DNA from: Faecalispora anaeroviscerum
GTDB lineage: Bacteria; Bacillota; Clostridia; Oscillospirales; Acutalibacteraceae
NCBI RefSeq assembly: GCF_947568225.1
Contig: NZ_CANOOQ010000001.1
Span: forward strand, 372,001 to 436,000
Direction: 5' to 3'
Length of the DNA: 64,000 bases
Position 1 is the stretch's first letter. Each line of letters opens with the position of its first letter. Under the pieces are notes generated by a model. The model was not told the origin of the DNA. It ran no database searches and saw only the letters and a list, made by a program, of their open reading frames with translations. The position numbers and the translations under genes are program-made. Below are positions 7,793 to 17,066 of the stretch, piece by piece.

Positions 7793-9202
7793 TTATACGT
7801 TAAACCCAAAATATTGGTTGGTGTTGTTGAAAGAAATATCCTGCACCATTTTGCCGAGGTACTCAATGTCATCCGGGTATTCTCCGTTTTCCACCCATGT
7901 GCCGATCAGGTTGCACAGGATGCGGCGGAAATACTCGTGGCGGGTGTAGGACAAAAAGCTTCTGGAGTCGGTCAGCATGCCGGCAAAGGTGCCGAGTACC
8001 CCAAGGTTTGCGAGGCTCGTCATCTGCTCAATCATGCCGGTTTTAGTGTCATTAAACCACCACGCGGAGCCCTGCTGCAGCTTGCCTGCGGCTTCGGTTC
8101 CCTGGAAGCAGCCGATTAAGGCGCCAACCATCGCGTTATCCGTGGGGTTCAGGGGGTATATAATGGTTTTCGGCAGCTCGCCGGTGTTGTTCAGCTCATT
8201 CAGGAATTTTGCAGCGGTATCCGCGCAGCAGTAGGTTGCGATGCAGTCAAAGCCGCTGTCCGGGCCAACGCGCTCGAGCATACGGTCGTTTACGCTGCGC
8301 AGCGCTCCGTAGTGCAGCTCCATCACCCAGCCAAGCTTGGCATATTTGCGTCCGACAAACAAAAGAATCGCGTATTTATATTTCTCAATTTCGTCCTGTG
8401 TCAGGGTTTCGCCGTTCATGCCCTTTTTCAGGATCGCGTTAAGCTCCTGCTCTGAAGCAGGATTATACATAATATAATCCACGCCGTGGTCGGAAGCGCG
8501 GCAGCCCATGCTGTCGAAGAATTCCATTCTCTTAGCCAACGCGCCACGCACGTCGTCAACGGTCTGAATCGAAACACCGCTCACCTCTGCAAGCTTCTGA
8601 ATATACTCCGCAAAGCCGGGCTTGTTAATATTCATTGCCTTATCCGGGCGCCAGGCAGGTACTACCTTCACGTCAAAGGTGGGGTCGTCTTTAATCTTCT
8701 GGTGCCATTCCAAAGAATCAATCGGATCATCGGTGGTTGCAATTGCCTTCACGTTCGACTGCTTGATCAGCCCGCGAACGCTCATGCTGTCTTCCTGCAG
8801 CTTTTGGTTGCACAAATTCCATACTTCTTCAGCGGTATCTGCGTTTAGAACACCATCGTATCCAAAGTAACGGCGCAGCTCCAGGTGCGTCCAGTGGTAG
8901 AGCGGGTTGCCGATCGCTTTCGGCAGGCACTCGGCAAATTTCTGGAACTTTTCACGGTCGCTGCTCTTGTTTCCGGTAATCAAATCCTCGTCTACGCCGC
9001 AGGATCGGATGACGCGCCACTTGTAATGGTCGCCGCCCAGCCATACCTGCGTAATGTTGTCGAACTTGCGGTTCTCGGCAATCTCCTGCGGAATGATGTG
9101 GCAGTGATAGTCGATCACGGGCATTTTGCTCGCGTAGTCGTGAAACAACGTTCTCGCCGTTTCATTGGTCAGCAGGAAATCGTCATCCAAAAACTTTTTC
9201 AT
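7793..9202 (-). CDS. uxaC: Uronate (glucuronate/galacturonate) isomerase
   Basis: 469 residues, the usual length for UxaC. The enzyme converts D-galacturonate to D-tagaturonate (and glucuronate to fructuronate) as the first step of intracellular uronate breakdown. The metal-binding DYHCHI motif lies near residue 30, with further conserved segments ITGNKSSDREKFQ and LGTFAGMLTDSRSFLSYTRH. ATG 9202 follows GGAGG. It lies in the same direction as and just downstream of the LacI-type regulator, and divergent from uxaB-uxaA, which encode the next two steps. Confidence 0.96.
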   Translation of the reverse strand: MKKFLDDDFLLTNETARTLFHDYASKMPVIDYHCHIIPQEIAENRKFDNITQVWLGGDHYKWRVIRSCGVDEDLITGNKSSDREKFQKFAECLPKAIGNPLYHWTHLELRRYFGYDGVLNADTAEEVWNLCNQKLQEDSMSVRGLIKQSNVKAIATTDDPIDSLEWHQKIKDDPTFDVKVVPAWRPDKAMNINKPGFAEYIQKLAEVSGVSIQTVDDVRGALAKRMEFFDSMGCRASDHGVDYIMYNPASEQELNAILKKGMNGETLTQDEIEKYKYAILLFVGRKYAKLGWVMELHYGALRSVNDRMLERVGPDSGFDCIATYCCADTAAKFLNELNNTGELPKTIIYPLNPTDNAMVGALIGCFQGTEAAGKLQQGSAWWFNDTKTGMIEQMTSLANLGVLGTFAGMLTDSRSFLSYTRHEYFRRILCNLIGTWVENGEYPDDIEYLGKMVQDISFNNTNQYFGFNV

Positions 9203-9328
9203 AATCTGATCCTCCAGTTCTTTGTTTCATCAACATTTTATACCAATCTCTCAGAAAAAATGGAGTTGCGACGGCTGTTTTTCTCTCGCCATCGGCGGGG
9301 GAGAAGTGCCTTGTTTTCCACTGTTTCA

Positions 9329-10318
9329 TTACAGATTAGCATCAAAGGTGTCTCGCTGCACCAGTGTAGCGGAGATCACCATTTTCTGCGATACGTTTTT
9401 CCCCTCCAGAATTCCGGTCAGCATCGAGATGGCCGCGGGGCACAGCGTGTCGAGCATATTGTCCACAGTCGTGAGGGAGGGGGAGCAGCACTCAGACAAA
9501 ATGGAATTATTAAAGCCGATCACCGGCATAGAGAGGCCGGATTCCTGCAGCGCTTTCATTGCGCCGATCGCCAGCAGGTCTTCCGATGCCATCACGGCGT
9601 TGAAAGATATGCCAGAGGCAAGAAGCGAAAGCACGCGGCGTTTGACCTCTTCCACCGATTTGGGTACCTGCAAAATCAGGGCTTCATTAATCGGCAGTCC
9701 GCACTGCTTCATCCCAGCTCGGTAGCCGCTGAGCTTGGAGCAGCCGCTGTACGTTAATGTATCGTAGAGGTAGAGAATATCCCGGTGCCCTTGGCGGCTT
9801 AGCAAAGCGACATTCTGAGTCACGGCAGACTGTTCATCGCAGGTGACGCAGTAGGTGCCGGGCAGCTCTACCAGCCCGTTAATAATGATAACAGGAACCT
9901 GCTTTGCGGCGTTTTCAATATGACTATTGTCCACGTCTTCCTTAAAGGCGGAGCCGATCAGAATCACGGCGTCCACCCGCTTGGCCAAAAGCAGTTCCAG
10001 GTATTTTTTCTTGTCCTCCAGGTCATTTCCGGTGCAACACAAAAGCGCGTCGAACCCGTTCTGCCGCAGCAGCCCCTCAACCAGAGAAACGGCCTTCGCG
10101 TAGAAGGTGTCGGCAATATCTGTGCATAAAATCCCGATGATTTTCATGGAGTTCAGGTTCAGGCCCCGCGCGAACGCGTTCGGAATATATTCTTCCTCCT
10201 GAATCACGGTCAGAACCTTTTCCCGTGTGGCGGCGCTCACGTTGGGGCTGCCGTTCATCACGCGCGAAACCGTAGCAATCGAAACACCGCTGCGCTGCGC
10301 AATATCATAAATGTTCAT
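9329..10318 (-). CDS. LacI-family regulator of the uronate module
   Basis: 329-residue LacI/GalR regulator: N-terminal helix-turn-helix (NIYDIAQRSGVSIATVSRVM, about residues 2-21), hinge, then a periplasmic-binding-protein-like sensor domain. I choose ATG 10318 over the upstream GTG because an AGGTGG site sits 11 nt before it. Its own promoter and the uxaB promoter each carry a near-identical palindrome, so it is very likely an autoregulated repressor of uxaB-uxaA and perhaps uxaC. The inducer is probably a uronate or pathway intermediate (inference). Confidence 0.9.
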   Translation of the reverse strand: MNIYDIAQRSGVSIATVSRVMNGSPNVSAATREKVLTVIQEEEYIPNAFARGLNLNSMKIIGILCTDIADTFYAKAVSLVEGLLRQNGFDALLCCTGNDLEDKKKYLELLLAKRVDAVILIGSAFKEDVDNSHIENAAKQVPVIIINGLVELPGTYCVTCDEQSAVTQNVALLSRQGHRDILYLYDTLTYSGCSKLSGYRAGMKQCGLPINEALILQVPKSVEEVKRRVLSLLASGISFNAVMASEDLLAIGAMKALQESGLSMPVIGFNNSILSECCSPSLTTVDNMLDTLCPAAISMLTGILEGKNVSQKMVISATLVQRDTFDANL

Positions 10319-10338
10319 AAAACTGGGCACCACCTCTT

Positions 10339-10386
10339 TTGTAAGTGCTTACAATTGAGTATATCCTTTACTAGCTAAAAAATCAA
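10339..10386 (-). promoter_or_regulatory. Promoter and operator of the LacI-type regulator
   Basis: Minus-strand promoter TTGATT (10386-10381), 17-bp spacer, TATACT (10363-10358). The palindrome with arms TTGTAAG and CTTACAA (10339-10354) lies just downstream, between promoter and start codon: a typical autoregulation site. Confidence 0.75.
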
Positions 10387-10455
10387 GGGTATTTTCCTGA
10401 AAATTTAGTTTTTATGGATCCGAAAAGAATAATATAAAAGCTTTTGAAAAATCTA

Positions 10456-10505
10456 TTGACATTTGTTCCCTAAATGCTAAAATGAAAAATGTAAGCACTT
10501 ACATT
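10456..10505 (+). promoter_or_regulatory. Promoter and operator of uxaB-uxaA
   Basis: TTGACA (10456-10461), 16-bp spacer, TAAAAT (10478-10483). The palindrome AATGTAAG-CA-CTTACATT (10488-10505) covers the expected transcription start and matches the operator before the regulator gene. The centre is CA/TG rather than the CG of classic CcpA sites, which favours the local LacI protein as the ligand. Confidence 0.82.
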
Positions 10506-10630
10506 ATTGCAAACCCATTCTTTAATGAAATTGGGAGAACCGTTTCTCGCCCCCAAAAACAGCGGGGGAAAAGAAGAAGGGGAGTTTGTTGTTTTATTGT
10601 AGAACAGTATGAAAAGGAGTTATTTTTGTT

Positions 10631-12106
10631 ATGAAACAAATTCAGGAGCTTCATTCGCGCACACCCCGCGAGATAAAGGTCGTACAATTCGGCGAAGGGA
10701 ATTTTTTAAGAGCCTTTGTGGACTATTTTATTGATGTTGCCAACGAGCAGGGCGCATTTAACGGTGATGTAGCCGTGGTAAAGCCGATTTCGTTCGGAAC
10801 CCTGGAGCGTTTTCACAAGCAGAATAACCTGTATACGGTTTCTCTGCGCGGCCGCAGAAACGGCGAGCCTTATGTAGAAAACCGCGTGGTCACCTGCATC
10901 AATCAGGTGGTGGATGCCTACGGCGAATATGAGGAATATGCCGCTCTGGCGAAGCTCCCCGGTTTGCGCTTTGCTGTGTCGAATACAACGGAAGCGGGCA
11001 TTGTATATGATGAAACCGACCGCTTTGAGCTGACTCCACCCAATACCTACCCCGGAAAGCTGACTAAATTTTTGCATGAGCGCTTTGAGGCGTTCTCCGG
11101 CGCAAAAGACAAGGGCCTGATCATTCTGCCGGTAGAGCTGATTGAAAATAATGGCGGCAAGCTGCGCGACTGTGTGAATCGCTTGATTGACCTGTGGAAG
11201 CTCGGCGATGAATTTAAAAACTGGGTGGCGGAAAGCTGTGTGTTCTGCAGCACTTTGGTAGACCGCATTGTCAGCGGTTACCCCAGAGGGGAAGCCGAAG
11301 CGATTTGGGAGAAGGAGCTTGGTTATCAGGATGACCTGCTGGATGCCGGCGAGCCGTTTGCTCTGTGGGTCATCGAAAGCGACAAGGATATTTCCGGCGA
11401 GCTGCCGATCGAGCATCTTGGGAAAGCCGGGATGGATGTAATCTTTACTGATAATCAGAAGCCGTACCGCGAAAGAAAGGTGCGTATCCTCAACGGTGCG
11501 CATACCTCCTGCGTTCTGGCCGCGTATCTGACAGGTAAAAATATTGTACGCGATGCCATGCAGGATTCCCTGTGCCGTGAGCTGATGGAGCGTACCGTGT
11601 TCGATGAGATTGTTCCCACCGTCAAGCTGCCCCGCGAGCAGGCGGAGGCTTTTGCCAACTCCGTGCTGGAGCGCTTTGATAATCCTTTTGTAGACCACGA
11701 GATTCTTTCCATCGCGCTGAACTCTGTTTCCAAATGGAAGTCCCGCATTTTGCCCACCTTTAAGGATCAGTATGCGGCAAGCGGCAAAGCTCCCAAATTT
11801 CTTACCTTCTCCTTTGCAGCCCTGCTTGCGTTCTATACCATTGAAAAGATGGAAGACGGCGTGATGGTTTGCCTGCGCGACGGAGAGCCGTATCGCTTTA
11901 AGGATGACGAACCGGTAATGGAATTCTTCCTGAAGCACAGTAAGCTACCTGTGGCAGAGTATGTGCGCGCGGCCGCGTCTCATGAGGAATTCTGGGGAGA
12001 AGACCTGACGAAGTACGGCGATTTTGCGGAAGTAGTAACCGCCGAACTCAAGGATATCCGTGCAAACGGCATGACAGCCGCTGTTCAGAAGCTGCTGGGA
12101 AAATAA
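10631..12106 (+). CDS. uxaB: Tagaturonate reductase (altronate oxidoreductase)
   Basis: 491 residues of the polyol-specific mannitol/uronate dehydrogenase family, which reduces D-tagaturonate to D-altronate with NADH. The N-terminal VVQFGEGNFLRAFVDYFID is the family's dinucleotide-binding start. The C-terminal catalytic segment includes VRILNGAHTSCVLAAYL, with the conserved Asn and His. ATG 10631 follows AAGGAG. It is first in an operon with uxaA, 13 bp apart, under the palindrome-bearing promoter. Confidence 0.95.
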   Translation: MKQIQELHSRTPREIKVVQFGEGNFLRAFVDYFIDVANEQGAFNGDVAVVKPISFGTLERFHKQNNLYTVSLRGRRNGEPYVENRVVTCINQVVDAYGEYEEYAALAKLPGLRFAVSNTTEAGIVYDETDRFELTPPNTYPGKLTKFLHERFEAFSGAKDKGLIILPVELIENNGGKLRDCVNRLIDLWKLGDEFKNWVAESCVFCSTLVDRIVSGYPRGEAEAIWEKELGYQDDLLDAGEPFALWVIESDKDISGELPIEHLGKAGMDVIFTDNQKPYRERKVRILNGAHTSCVLAAYLTGKNIVRDAMQDSLCRELMERTVFDEIVPTVKLPREQAEAFANSVLERFDNPFVDHEILSIALNSVSKWKSRILPTFKDQYAASGKAPKFLTFSFAALLAFYTIEKMEDGVMVCLRDGEPYRFKDDEPVMEFFLKHSKLPVAEYVRAAASHEEFWGEDLTKYGDFAEVVTAELKDIRANGMTAAVQKLLGK

Positions 12107-12119
12107 ATGGAGGGCTTCT

Positions 12120-13604
12120 ATGAAGCAGTTTTATCAAATTAATCCAAAAGATACGGTCATCGTGGCATTGCAGCCAATCCCGGCAGGGACGGTGCTCGAA
12201 GTGCACGGACAAGAGCTGACGGCAGTGAACGACGTGCCGCCGGGCCATAAGATTTCACTGAAACAGATGGAGCAGGGGGAGCCGATCATCAAATACGGCT
12301 TTCCCATCGGCACCGCGGCCCGCCCGATTCAGCGCGGGGAGTGGGTGCATACCCATAATGTAAAAACAACGCTCGGCGAATTGTTGGACTACACCTATAC
12401 CCCCGATTTTCACGAGCTGGAGCAGATTGCGCCTAAAACCTTTCAGGGGTACCGCAGAAAAGACGGCAAGGTGGGAATCCGCAATGAGGTCTGGATTATC
12501 CCGACCGTGGGGTGCGTCAATTCCATCGTAAAGCAGATTGAACTGCAGTCCCAGCAGTATTTAACGCCTGAGCTGGACGGAATCTTCTGCTATACCCACC
12601 CTTATGGCTGCTCGCAGCTTTCCACCGACCATGTGAACACCCAACTCGCCTTGGCGGGGATGGTGCATCACCCAAATGCTGGAGCGGTTCTGGTTGTCGG
12701 CCTTGGCTGTGAAAACAACACCATGGAGCAGATGAAGAAGGTGCTGGGGGATTACGACCCCGAGCGCGTCAAATTTATGATCTGTCAGGAATTTGACGAC
12801 GAGGTGGAGGAGGGCGTCCACCTGATGGAAGAGCTGTGCCGGTTTGCGTCGCAGTTCCATCGGGAGGAGTGCAGCGTCTCCGAACTGGTAATCGGCCTAA
12901 AATGCGGAGGCTCCGACGGCTTCTCCGGTATTACCGCGAATCCGCTTGTCGGTGCGTTTTCCGATCTGTTGGTTGCACAGGGCGGCACGAGTATTTTAAC
13001 AGAGGTGCCCGAAATGTTTGGTGCGGAAACACTCCTCATGAACCGCGGAAAAGACCGCCAGACCTTTGATAAGACAGTCGATTTAATCAATAACTTTAAA
13101 AAGTATTTTATGCGCTATGGGGAGGAGATTGACTCCAACCCGTCGCCCGGCAACAAGGCCGGCGGAATTACCACGCTGGAGGATAAGTCCCTCGGCTGTA
13201 TTCAGAAGGGCGGCACCGCCAAGGTGGTGGATGTTCTGAGCTACGCGCAGCCCGTCTCCCAGAAGGGGCTGAACCTGTTGCAGGCACCGGGCAACGATCT
13301 GGTAGCCTCCACAGCGCTGGCAATCTCCGGGGCGCATATTGTTCTGTTTACTACGGGGCGCGGCACTCCGTTTGCCTGTCCGGTACCTACGATCAAGATT
13401 TCCAGCAATACGGCGCTCAGCCAGAAAAAGGCCGGATGGATCGACTTTAACGCCGGTCAGCTTCTGGAGGGCCGTTCCATGCGCGATGTCGCTGCGGAGT
13501 TTTTTGACTTTGTTGTGGAGGTTGCTTCGGGCAAAGCCCACGCGAAATCCGAAGCCTTGGACAAGCGCGACCTGCCGATCTTCAAAGACGGTGTAACACT
13601 TTAA
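12120..13604 (+). CDS. uxaA: Altronate dehydratase
   Basis: 494-residue full-length UxaA: an N-terminal SAF domain (about residues 1-95) fused to the catalytic domain. It dehydrates D-altronate to 2-keto-3-deoxygluconate. Visible conserved parts are GYRRKDGKVGIRNEVW, THPYGCSQL, LGCENNT, LKCGGSDGFSGITANPLVG and FTTGRGTPF. The cysteines fit the Fe-dependent dehydratase family. RBS GGAGGG precedes ATG 12120. With uxaC and uxaB it gives a continuous route from galacturonate to 2-keto-3-deoxygluconate; kdgK and kdgA are not in the window. Confidence 0.96.
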   Translation: MKQFYQINPKDTVIVALQPIPAGTVLEVHGQELTAVNDVPPGHKISLKQMEQGEPIIKYGFPIGTAARPIQRGEWVHTHNVKTTLGELLDYTYTPDFHELEQIAPKTFQGYRRKDGKVGIRNEVWIIPTVGCVNSIVKQIELQSQQYLTPELDGIFCYTHPYGCSQLSTDHVNTQLALAGMVHHPNAGAVLVVGLGCENNTMEQMKKVLGDYDPERVKFMICQEFDDEVEEGVHLMEELCRFASQFHREECSVSELVIGLKCGGSDGFSGITANPLVGAFSDLLVAQGGTSILTEVPEMFGAETLLMNRGKDRQTFDKTVDLINNFKKYFMRYGEEIDSNPSPGNKAGGITTLEDKSLGCIQKGGTAKVVDVLSYAQPVSQKGLNLLQAPGNDLVASTALAISGAHIVLFTTGRGTPFACPVPTIKISSNTALSQKKAGWIDFNAGQLLEGRSMRDVAAEFFDFVVEVASGKAHAKSEALDKRDLPIFKDGVTL

Positions 13605-13629
13605 TTCGCTTATATCGATTCCCTTTTAT

Positions 13630-13662
13630 GCAGCGCCTTCGCTTTTGCGGGGGCGCTGCTTT
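13630..13662 (+). terminator. Terminator after uxaA
   Basis: GCAGCGCC pairs with GGCGCTGC across a loop, followed by TTTAT, 26 bp after the uxaA stop. From 13663 to 13884 I see no gene, only the leader of the next one. Confidence 0.75.
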
Positions 13663-13884
13663 ATGATGTAGAAGAAAAAACTGAATATACCAGTCTTGTC
13701 CATTTACCAACAAAACACAACGGGCCTTTGTTTCTGTGATATACTTTTAAGAAAGCCTGCTGCGCTGCTGAGCCGCTACTCGGTAGGAGCACTATCATAG
13801 TGTACTTGTAGCCTGATTTTGCAGAACAGCTCCTCATCCTTTGCAGCTTATCGTTTGAATGGAAGCTTGGTAGGAGGAATTGGC

Positions 13885-14853
13885 GTGGAAAAAAAGGAAC
13901 CCATTGTAGGCAGTGCAATAGAACCCTGTGAGAGTAAAAAGGATTTGGAAGAGATTGCGTCCTTCGCAAACCGCCTTCTGCTTCTTTTCCTCGCTTCTTA
14001 CGGTTTGTCCTCGATTGTGGTACGGATTGTAAAAAGAAGCATGAAAAGAGCATTGGAGGATGATTTAAGCCGAATTTTACTTCTGTGCGTTGTTTTGATC
14101 CTTGTGCTTGTTCTCGGTAGCCGCCTGTTTCATACGACTCCAAAAAGAATTGCCTTTGGGGAACGGACGGCTCCTAAGCTACCGGCTATGGACAGTATCC
14201 TTTTAACATTATCTCTTTTCTTCTTTGAATGGGGAATTGTTTTTTTAAGTCTTCCTTTTATGAAGAGATTTTCACCTGACGAATTTAATCCGGATCCCCT
14301 TTCCTATTTTTTGATGATAGCGATTATAGGCTTCTGCATTCTAGTCCCTGTGAATGAAGAAATTCTATTCCGCAGAATCGGGTTTCAGTATGCGCAAAAA
14401 CATGGGACAATGTTTGCTGTAATTACTTCTTCCATCATGTTCGCATTCGCACACGGCGTCCGTTTTCAAGTCTTTTATGCTTTGTTGCTTGGGCTGTGTG
14501 CCGGAATCCTCTGCGCCAAAACCGGCAGCATTTTATGGCCAATTCTTCTGCATATGGTGCATAACGGCTTTAATTTCGTCATGCCCCATCTTTTTCCATT
14601 TTATGAAGGCATTCCATCCCTCCGCTTTTATTCCCTTTGGGTCCTGTTCGCTGTGCTATGTGCTGTATGCTTTCTCCTTTATGCGGCGCGTCAGCAGATT
14701 AGCCTGCGAAACGTTTCGATAAAAGCAAGTATGAGAACATTCTGGACACAGATGAAATCAGATAAAAGCAAATATAAGGCCTATTTTACTTCAGCAGGCG
14801 GGCTTGGCTTTATTCTGATCGCTATCATTAATTTATTAGGCTGGCTGATCTGA
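13885..14853 (+). CDS. CPBP-family intramembrane metalloprotease
   Basis: 322-residue multi-spanning protein of the CPBP (CAAX protease/bacteriocin-processing, Abi) family. The family motifs are present in order: NEEILFRRIGFQY (EExxxR), FAFAHG and HMVHNGFNF. They supply the Glu, His and Asn ligands of the membrane-embedded active site. I place the start at GTG 13885 because AGGAGG lies 7 nt before it. Members process prenylated or bacteriocin-like peptides or serve in immunity; the substrate here is unknown. Confidence 0.88.
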   Translation: MEKKEPIVGSAIEPCESKKDLEEIASFANRLLLLFLASYGLSSIVVRIVKRSMKRALEDDLSRILLLCVVLILVLVLGSRLFHTTPKRIAFGERTAPKLPAMDSILLTLSLFFFEWGIVFLSLPFMKRFSPDEFNPDPLSYFLMIAIIGFCILVPVNEEILFRRIGFQYAQKHGTMFAVITSSIMFAFAHGVRFQVFYALLLGLCAGILCAKTGSILWPILLHMVHNGFNFVMPHLFPFYEGIPSLRFYSLWVLFAVLCAVCFLLYAARQQISLRNVSIKASMRTFWTQMKSDKSKYKAYFTSAGGLGFILIAIINLLGWLI

Positions 14854-15003
14854 CGAGAGCAAAGCCGTATGGAAGCGTTCCACCATTCGATCTGCTTTTA
14901 TTCAGAGAGAAAATGTTGAAATGAGAACATGAAGTTATGGTTGAATTTTAATTAAAGCAGAATGCGGGCAGAAAAATAGAAAGTACAGAGAAATGGGTGG
15001 ATT

Positions 15004-15246
15004 ATGTATATCGGTATCACTGTTTTGGAGCGTTTTCCGCAGGTCTGGAACACGGGTGTCACCATTACGGAAGAAAATAAAACAAGGATTTACCGAATCC
15101 TGAAAGATATGATTGGGACTACAAAACTGATTATGGTAATCGTGTTTGATTATTTAGGGCTGAACTCCGCGTCGTCTGAACATTTGCCGATTTGGTTTTT
15201 GCCGGGTTTCCTCATTCTTCTGTTCGGTTCCCTTCTTTTTTTATAG
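15004..15246 (+). CDS. Short membrane protein resembling the C-terminal part of DUF1648-type proteins
   Basis: 80 residues. The stretch LERFPQVWNTGVTITEENK resembles a conserved segment near the C-terminus of DUF1648-domain membrane proteins (a memory-based match). Two hydrophobic segments follow. Such proteins usually have an N-terminal transmembrane region, which is missing here, so this is either a truncated remnant or a short paralogue. A GGGTGG site precedes ATG 15004. The preceding 150 bp contain no recognisable N-terminal part. Confidence 0.45.
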   Translation: MYIGITVLERFPQVWNTGVTITEENKTRIYRILKDMIGTTKLIMVIVFDYLGLNSASSEHLPIWFLPGFLILLFGSLLFL

Positions 15247-15295
15247 TCAAACTGGTAAGAGCAAAGTAAGAAACCCTGTGCGAGTGCAAAATAAT

Positions 15296-15331
15296 ACGCC
15301 CCGACTTGGTTTTCAGGCCATTTCGGGGCGT
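15296..15331. terminator. Bidirectional terminator between the short membrane gene and msrAB
   Basis: ACGCCCCGA and TCGGGGCGT form a 9-bp stem, with GTTTTCTT on the plus side and ATTATTTT on the minus side. It lies between the convergent ends at 15246 and 15394. Confidence 0.8.
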
Positions 15332-15393
15332 GTTTTCTTAATCGTATTCATCTTTAAAAAATGCCTTGGCAGAGTGGATAAACTTCGGGTTGT

Positions 15394-16344
15394 TCATCGG
15401 ACGAGCGGCACAAGATATCCGTATCCCTCGCGCTCCATTTCTTCTTTTGGAATAAACCGCAGGGCAGCACTATTAATGCAGTATCGCTGGCCGCCCAGTT
15501 CTTTCGGGCCATCTGGAAACACATGGCCCAAGTGGGCACTGCCAACACGGCTTTTAACTTCTGTGCGAAGCATCCCGTGGGATGAATCTGTTTGCTCGCG
15601 TACCACATTGGGGTCAATCGGCTTTGCGAAGCTGGGCCATCCGCAGCCGGAATCGAATTTGTCGCTGGAGGAAAACAGCGGCTCTCCTGTTGTGATGTCT
15701 ACATAGATTCCGGATTGAAACAGGTGATCAAATTCATTCTGAAACGGTGGCTCTGTCGCTTGCTGCTGCGTGACCTTGTACTGCAGAGGCGTTAAGCTGC
15801 CGTGCAGGGTTTCTTTGTCGGGCAGCCGGTAGTCCGTGGGGTTTACCACCGCCTGCTGAGCCTTTTCGAATTGGGCCGGTGCGATATGGCAGTAGCCGCC
15901 CGGATTCTTGTCCAGATATTTCTGGTGGTATTCCTCTGCGGGAAAATAGTTGGAAAGCGGCTTTACCTCAATTGCAATACGGCGGTCATACCGCTTTTGA
16001 AGTTGGGCCAGAGACTGTTCAATTACCGGCAGATCGTCTGCGTTGGTATAATAGATCCCCGTGCGGTACTGTCGGCCGACATCGCCGCCCTGCCGGTTGA
16101 ACGAGAGCGGGTTGATAGAGCTATAAAAGAGCTCGAGTAAAAATGCCAAAGGCAGCTTTTGGGGATCATAGACTACCCGCACCGTTTCGGCATGCCCGGT
16201 GTTTTGGGCGCAAACTTCTTCGTAAGTCGGGGAGTCTGTCGTTCCGTTCGCATAGCCGACTTGTGTTGACAATACTCCGGCGATAGAAGAAAGGTATTTT
16301 TCACTACCCCAAAAGCAGCCGCCTGCTAAATAGATTTCCGACAT
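15394..16344 (-). CDS. msrAB: Fused methionine sulfoxide reductase A/B
   Basis: 316-residue bifunctional repair enzyme that reduces both S- and R-methionine sulfoxide. The MsrA half is N-terminal, with catalytic GGCFWGSEKY near residue 9 and AEEYHQKYL. The MsrB half is C-terminal, with SGCGWPSFAKP and catalytic RYCINSAAL. The zinc-binding CxxC pairs of some MsrB proteins are absent. The start ATG 16344 follows GGAGG. A TATAAT box is visible upstream around 16445. No export signal is seen, so the enzyme is cytoplasmic. Confidence 0.96.
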   Translation of the reverse strand: MSEIYLAGGCFWGSEKYLSSIAGVLSTQVGYANGTTDSPTYEEVCAQNTGHAETVRVVYDPQKLPLAFLLELFYSSINPLSFNRQGGDVGRQYRTGIYYTNADDLPVIEQSLAQLQKRYDRRIAIEVKPLSNYFPAEEYHQKYLDKNPGGYCHIAPAQFEKAQQAVVNPTDYRLPDKETLHGSLTPLQYKVTQQQATEPPFQNEFDHLFQSGIYVDITTGEPLFSSSDKFDSGCGWPSFAKPIDPNVVREQTDSSHGMLRTEVKSRVGSAHLGHVFPDGPKELGGQRYCINSAALRFIPKEEMEREGYGYLVPLVR

Positions 16345-16562
16345 GACGCTACCTCCGTTCAATAGATTCGTTTTTGTTTGATCGATTGATCTACGTCCCG
16401 CTCTTCCAAAAGAAATCAATCTGCTGTATGGATTCTGCTTCTATTATAGCATAAACGGGACGAATCAATCATTCGGTTTATCCATTTTAAATAAATGATA
16501 TAAAATAGGGCGATGTGGTCGATTACAAGCCAAAAGGCGGAGGTAAGCTGCCAATCACTCTG

Positions 16563-16620
16563 TTGGTGCGAGGGAGGAGACTTGAACTCCTATGAACTTG
16601 CGTTCACTAGAACCTGAATC
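16563..16620 (-). repeat. Truncated tRNA-Leu 3' end, distal attachment site of the ars island
   Basis: 58 bp identical to 25239-25296, the 3' part of tRNA-Leu(CAG) including CCA, T arm, variable arm and part of the anticodon stem. Similarity stops abruptly at 16620. It is an att duplication, not a functional tRNA. Confidence 0.92.
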
Positions 16621-16625
16621 ATTTT

Positions 16626-16790
16626 TAATATCCCATCACTTTCTTTAGTTCATCAAATTCGTTATGAACGTAAATTTCTGATGTTATGTTTTATCTTTAT
16701 GGCCCATCATTCTTTGGATAGTATAAATATCTTTGCCAGATCGCCTTAGATCGGTTCCAAAAGTATGCCGGAGATAAGTCTAACTATATT
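16626..16790 (-). pseudogene. Remnant of a tyrosine integrase C-terminus
   Basis: On the minus strand the reading RHTFGTDLRRSGKDIYTIQR, then MMGHKDKT, stops. It resumes in another frame as TSEIYVHNEFDELKKVMGY before a TAA only six bases from the att repeat. The Arg-His box, the GHK segment and the catalytic Tyr in EIYVH match the end of phage-type integrases. Two extra bases between T and T explain the frame change, and a stop also lies just upstream of the conserved box. It is a non-functional leftover of the enzyme that probably inserted this island. Confidence 0.8.
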
Positions 16791-16935
16791 GTTTCTTTTT
16801 CATAATACCCTAAGACAACAAAATCATCATCAAGTAGATACTTAAACATAATCTAGTCTTCCGTGTGTTTTCCCATTGAGTATCTGTGAAAAGGGACAAC
16901 AATGTTGTCGTGGCTTTACGAATATTGTCCCGGCC

Positions 16936-16958
16936 CTTCGGGCCAAATTAGCCCGAAG
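16936..16958. other. Stem-loop before the arsR promoter
   Basis: CTTCGGGC and GCCCGAAG form an 8-bp stem around CAAATTA, followed by AATTTTG. It may terminate transcription entering the ars operon. A second small hairpin (GACAACA/TGTTGTC) lies about 25 bp to the left. Confidence 0.45.
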
Positions 16959-16985
16959 AATTTTGAACAAAATTTTAAATTGTGA

Positions 16986-17014
16986 TTGACAAATAAAATG
17001 ATTACGCATATTAT
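16986..17014 (+). promoter_or_regulatory. ars operon promoter
   Basis: TTGACA (16986-16991), 17-bp spacer, TATTAT (17009-17014). An ATGAT/ATCAT inverted repeat and a longer TATATAGA/TCTATATA pair lie just downstream and are candidate ArsR operators. The spacing places repression at the transcription start. Confidence 0.8.
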
Positions 17015-17066
17015 ATAGATGATGTTAAATATCATTTATGATTGTCTATATATTCGGGAGGTCAAA

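Noticed and set aside
10339..10505. CcpA (cre) sites
   Set aside because: The palindromes resemble cre, but the CA/TG centre and pairing with a divergent LacI-family gene favour the local regulator; CcpA binding is not excluded.
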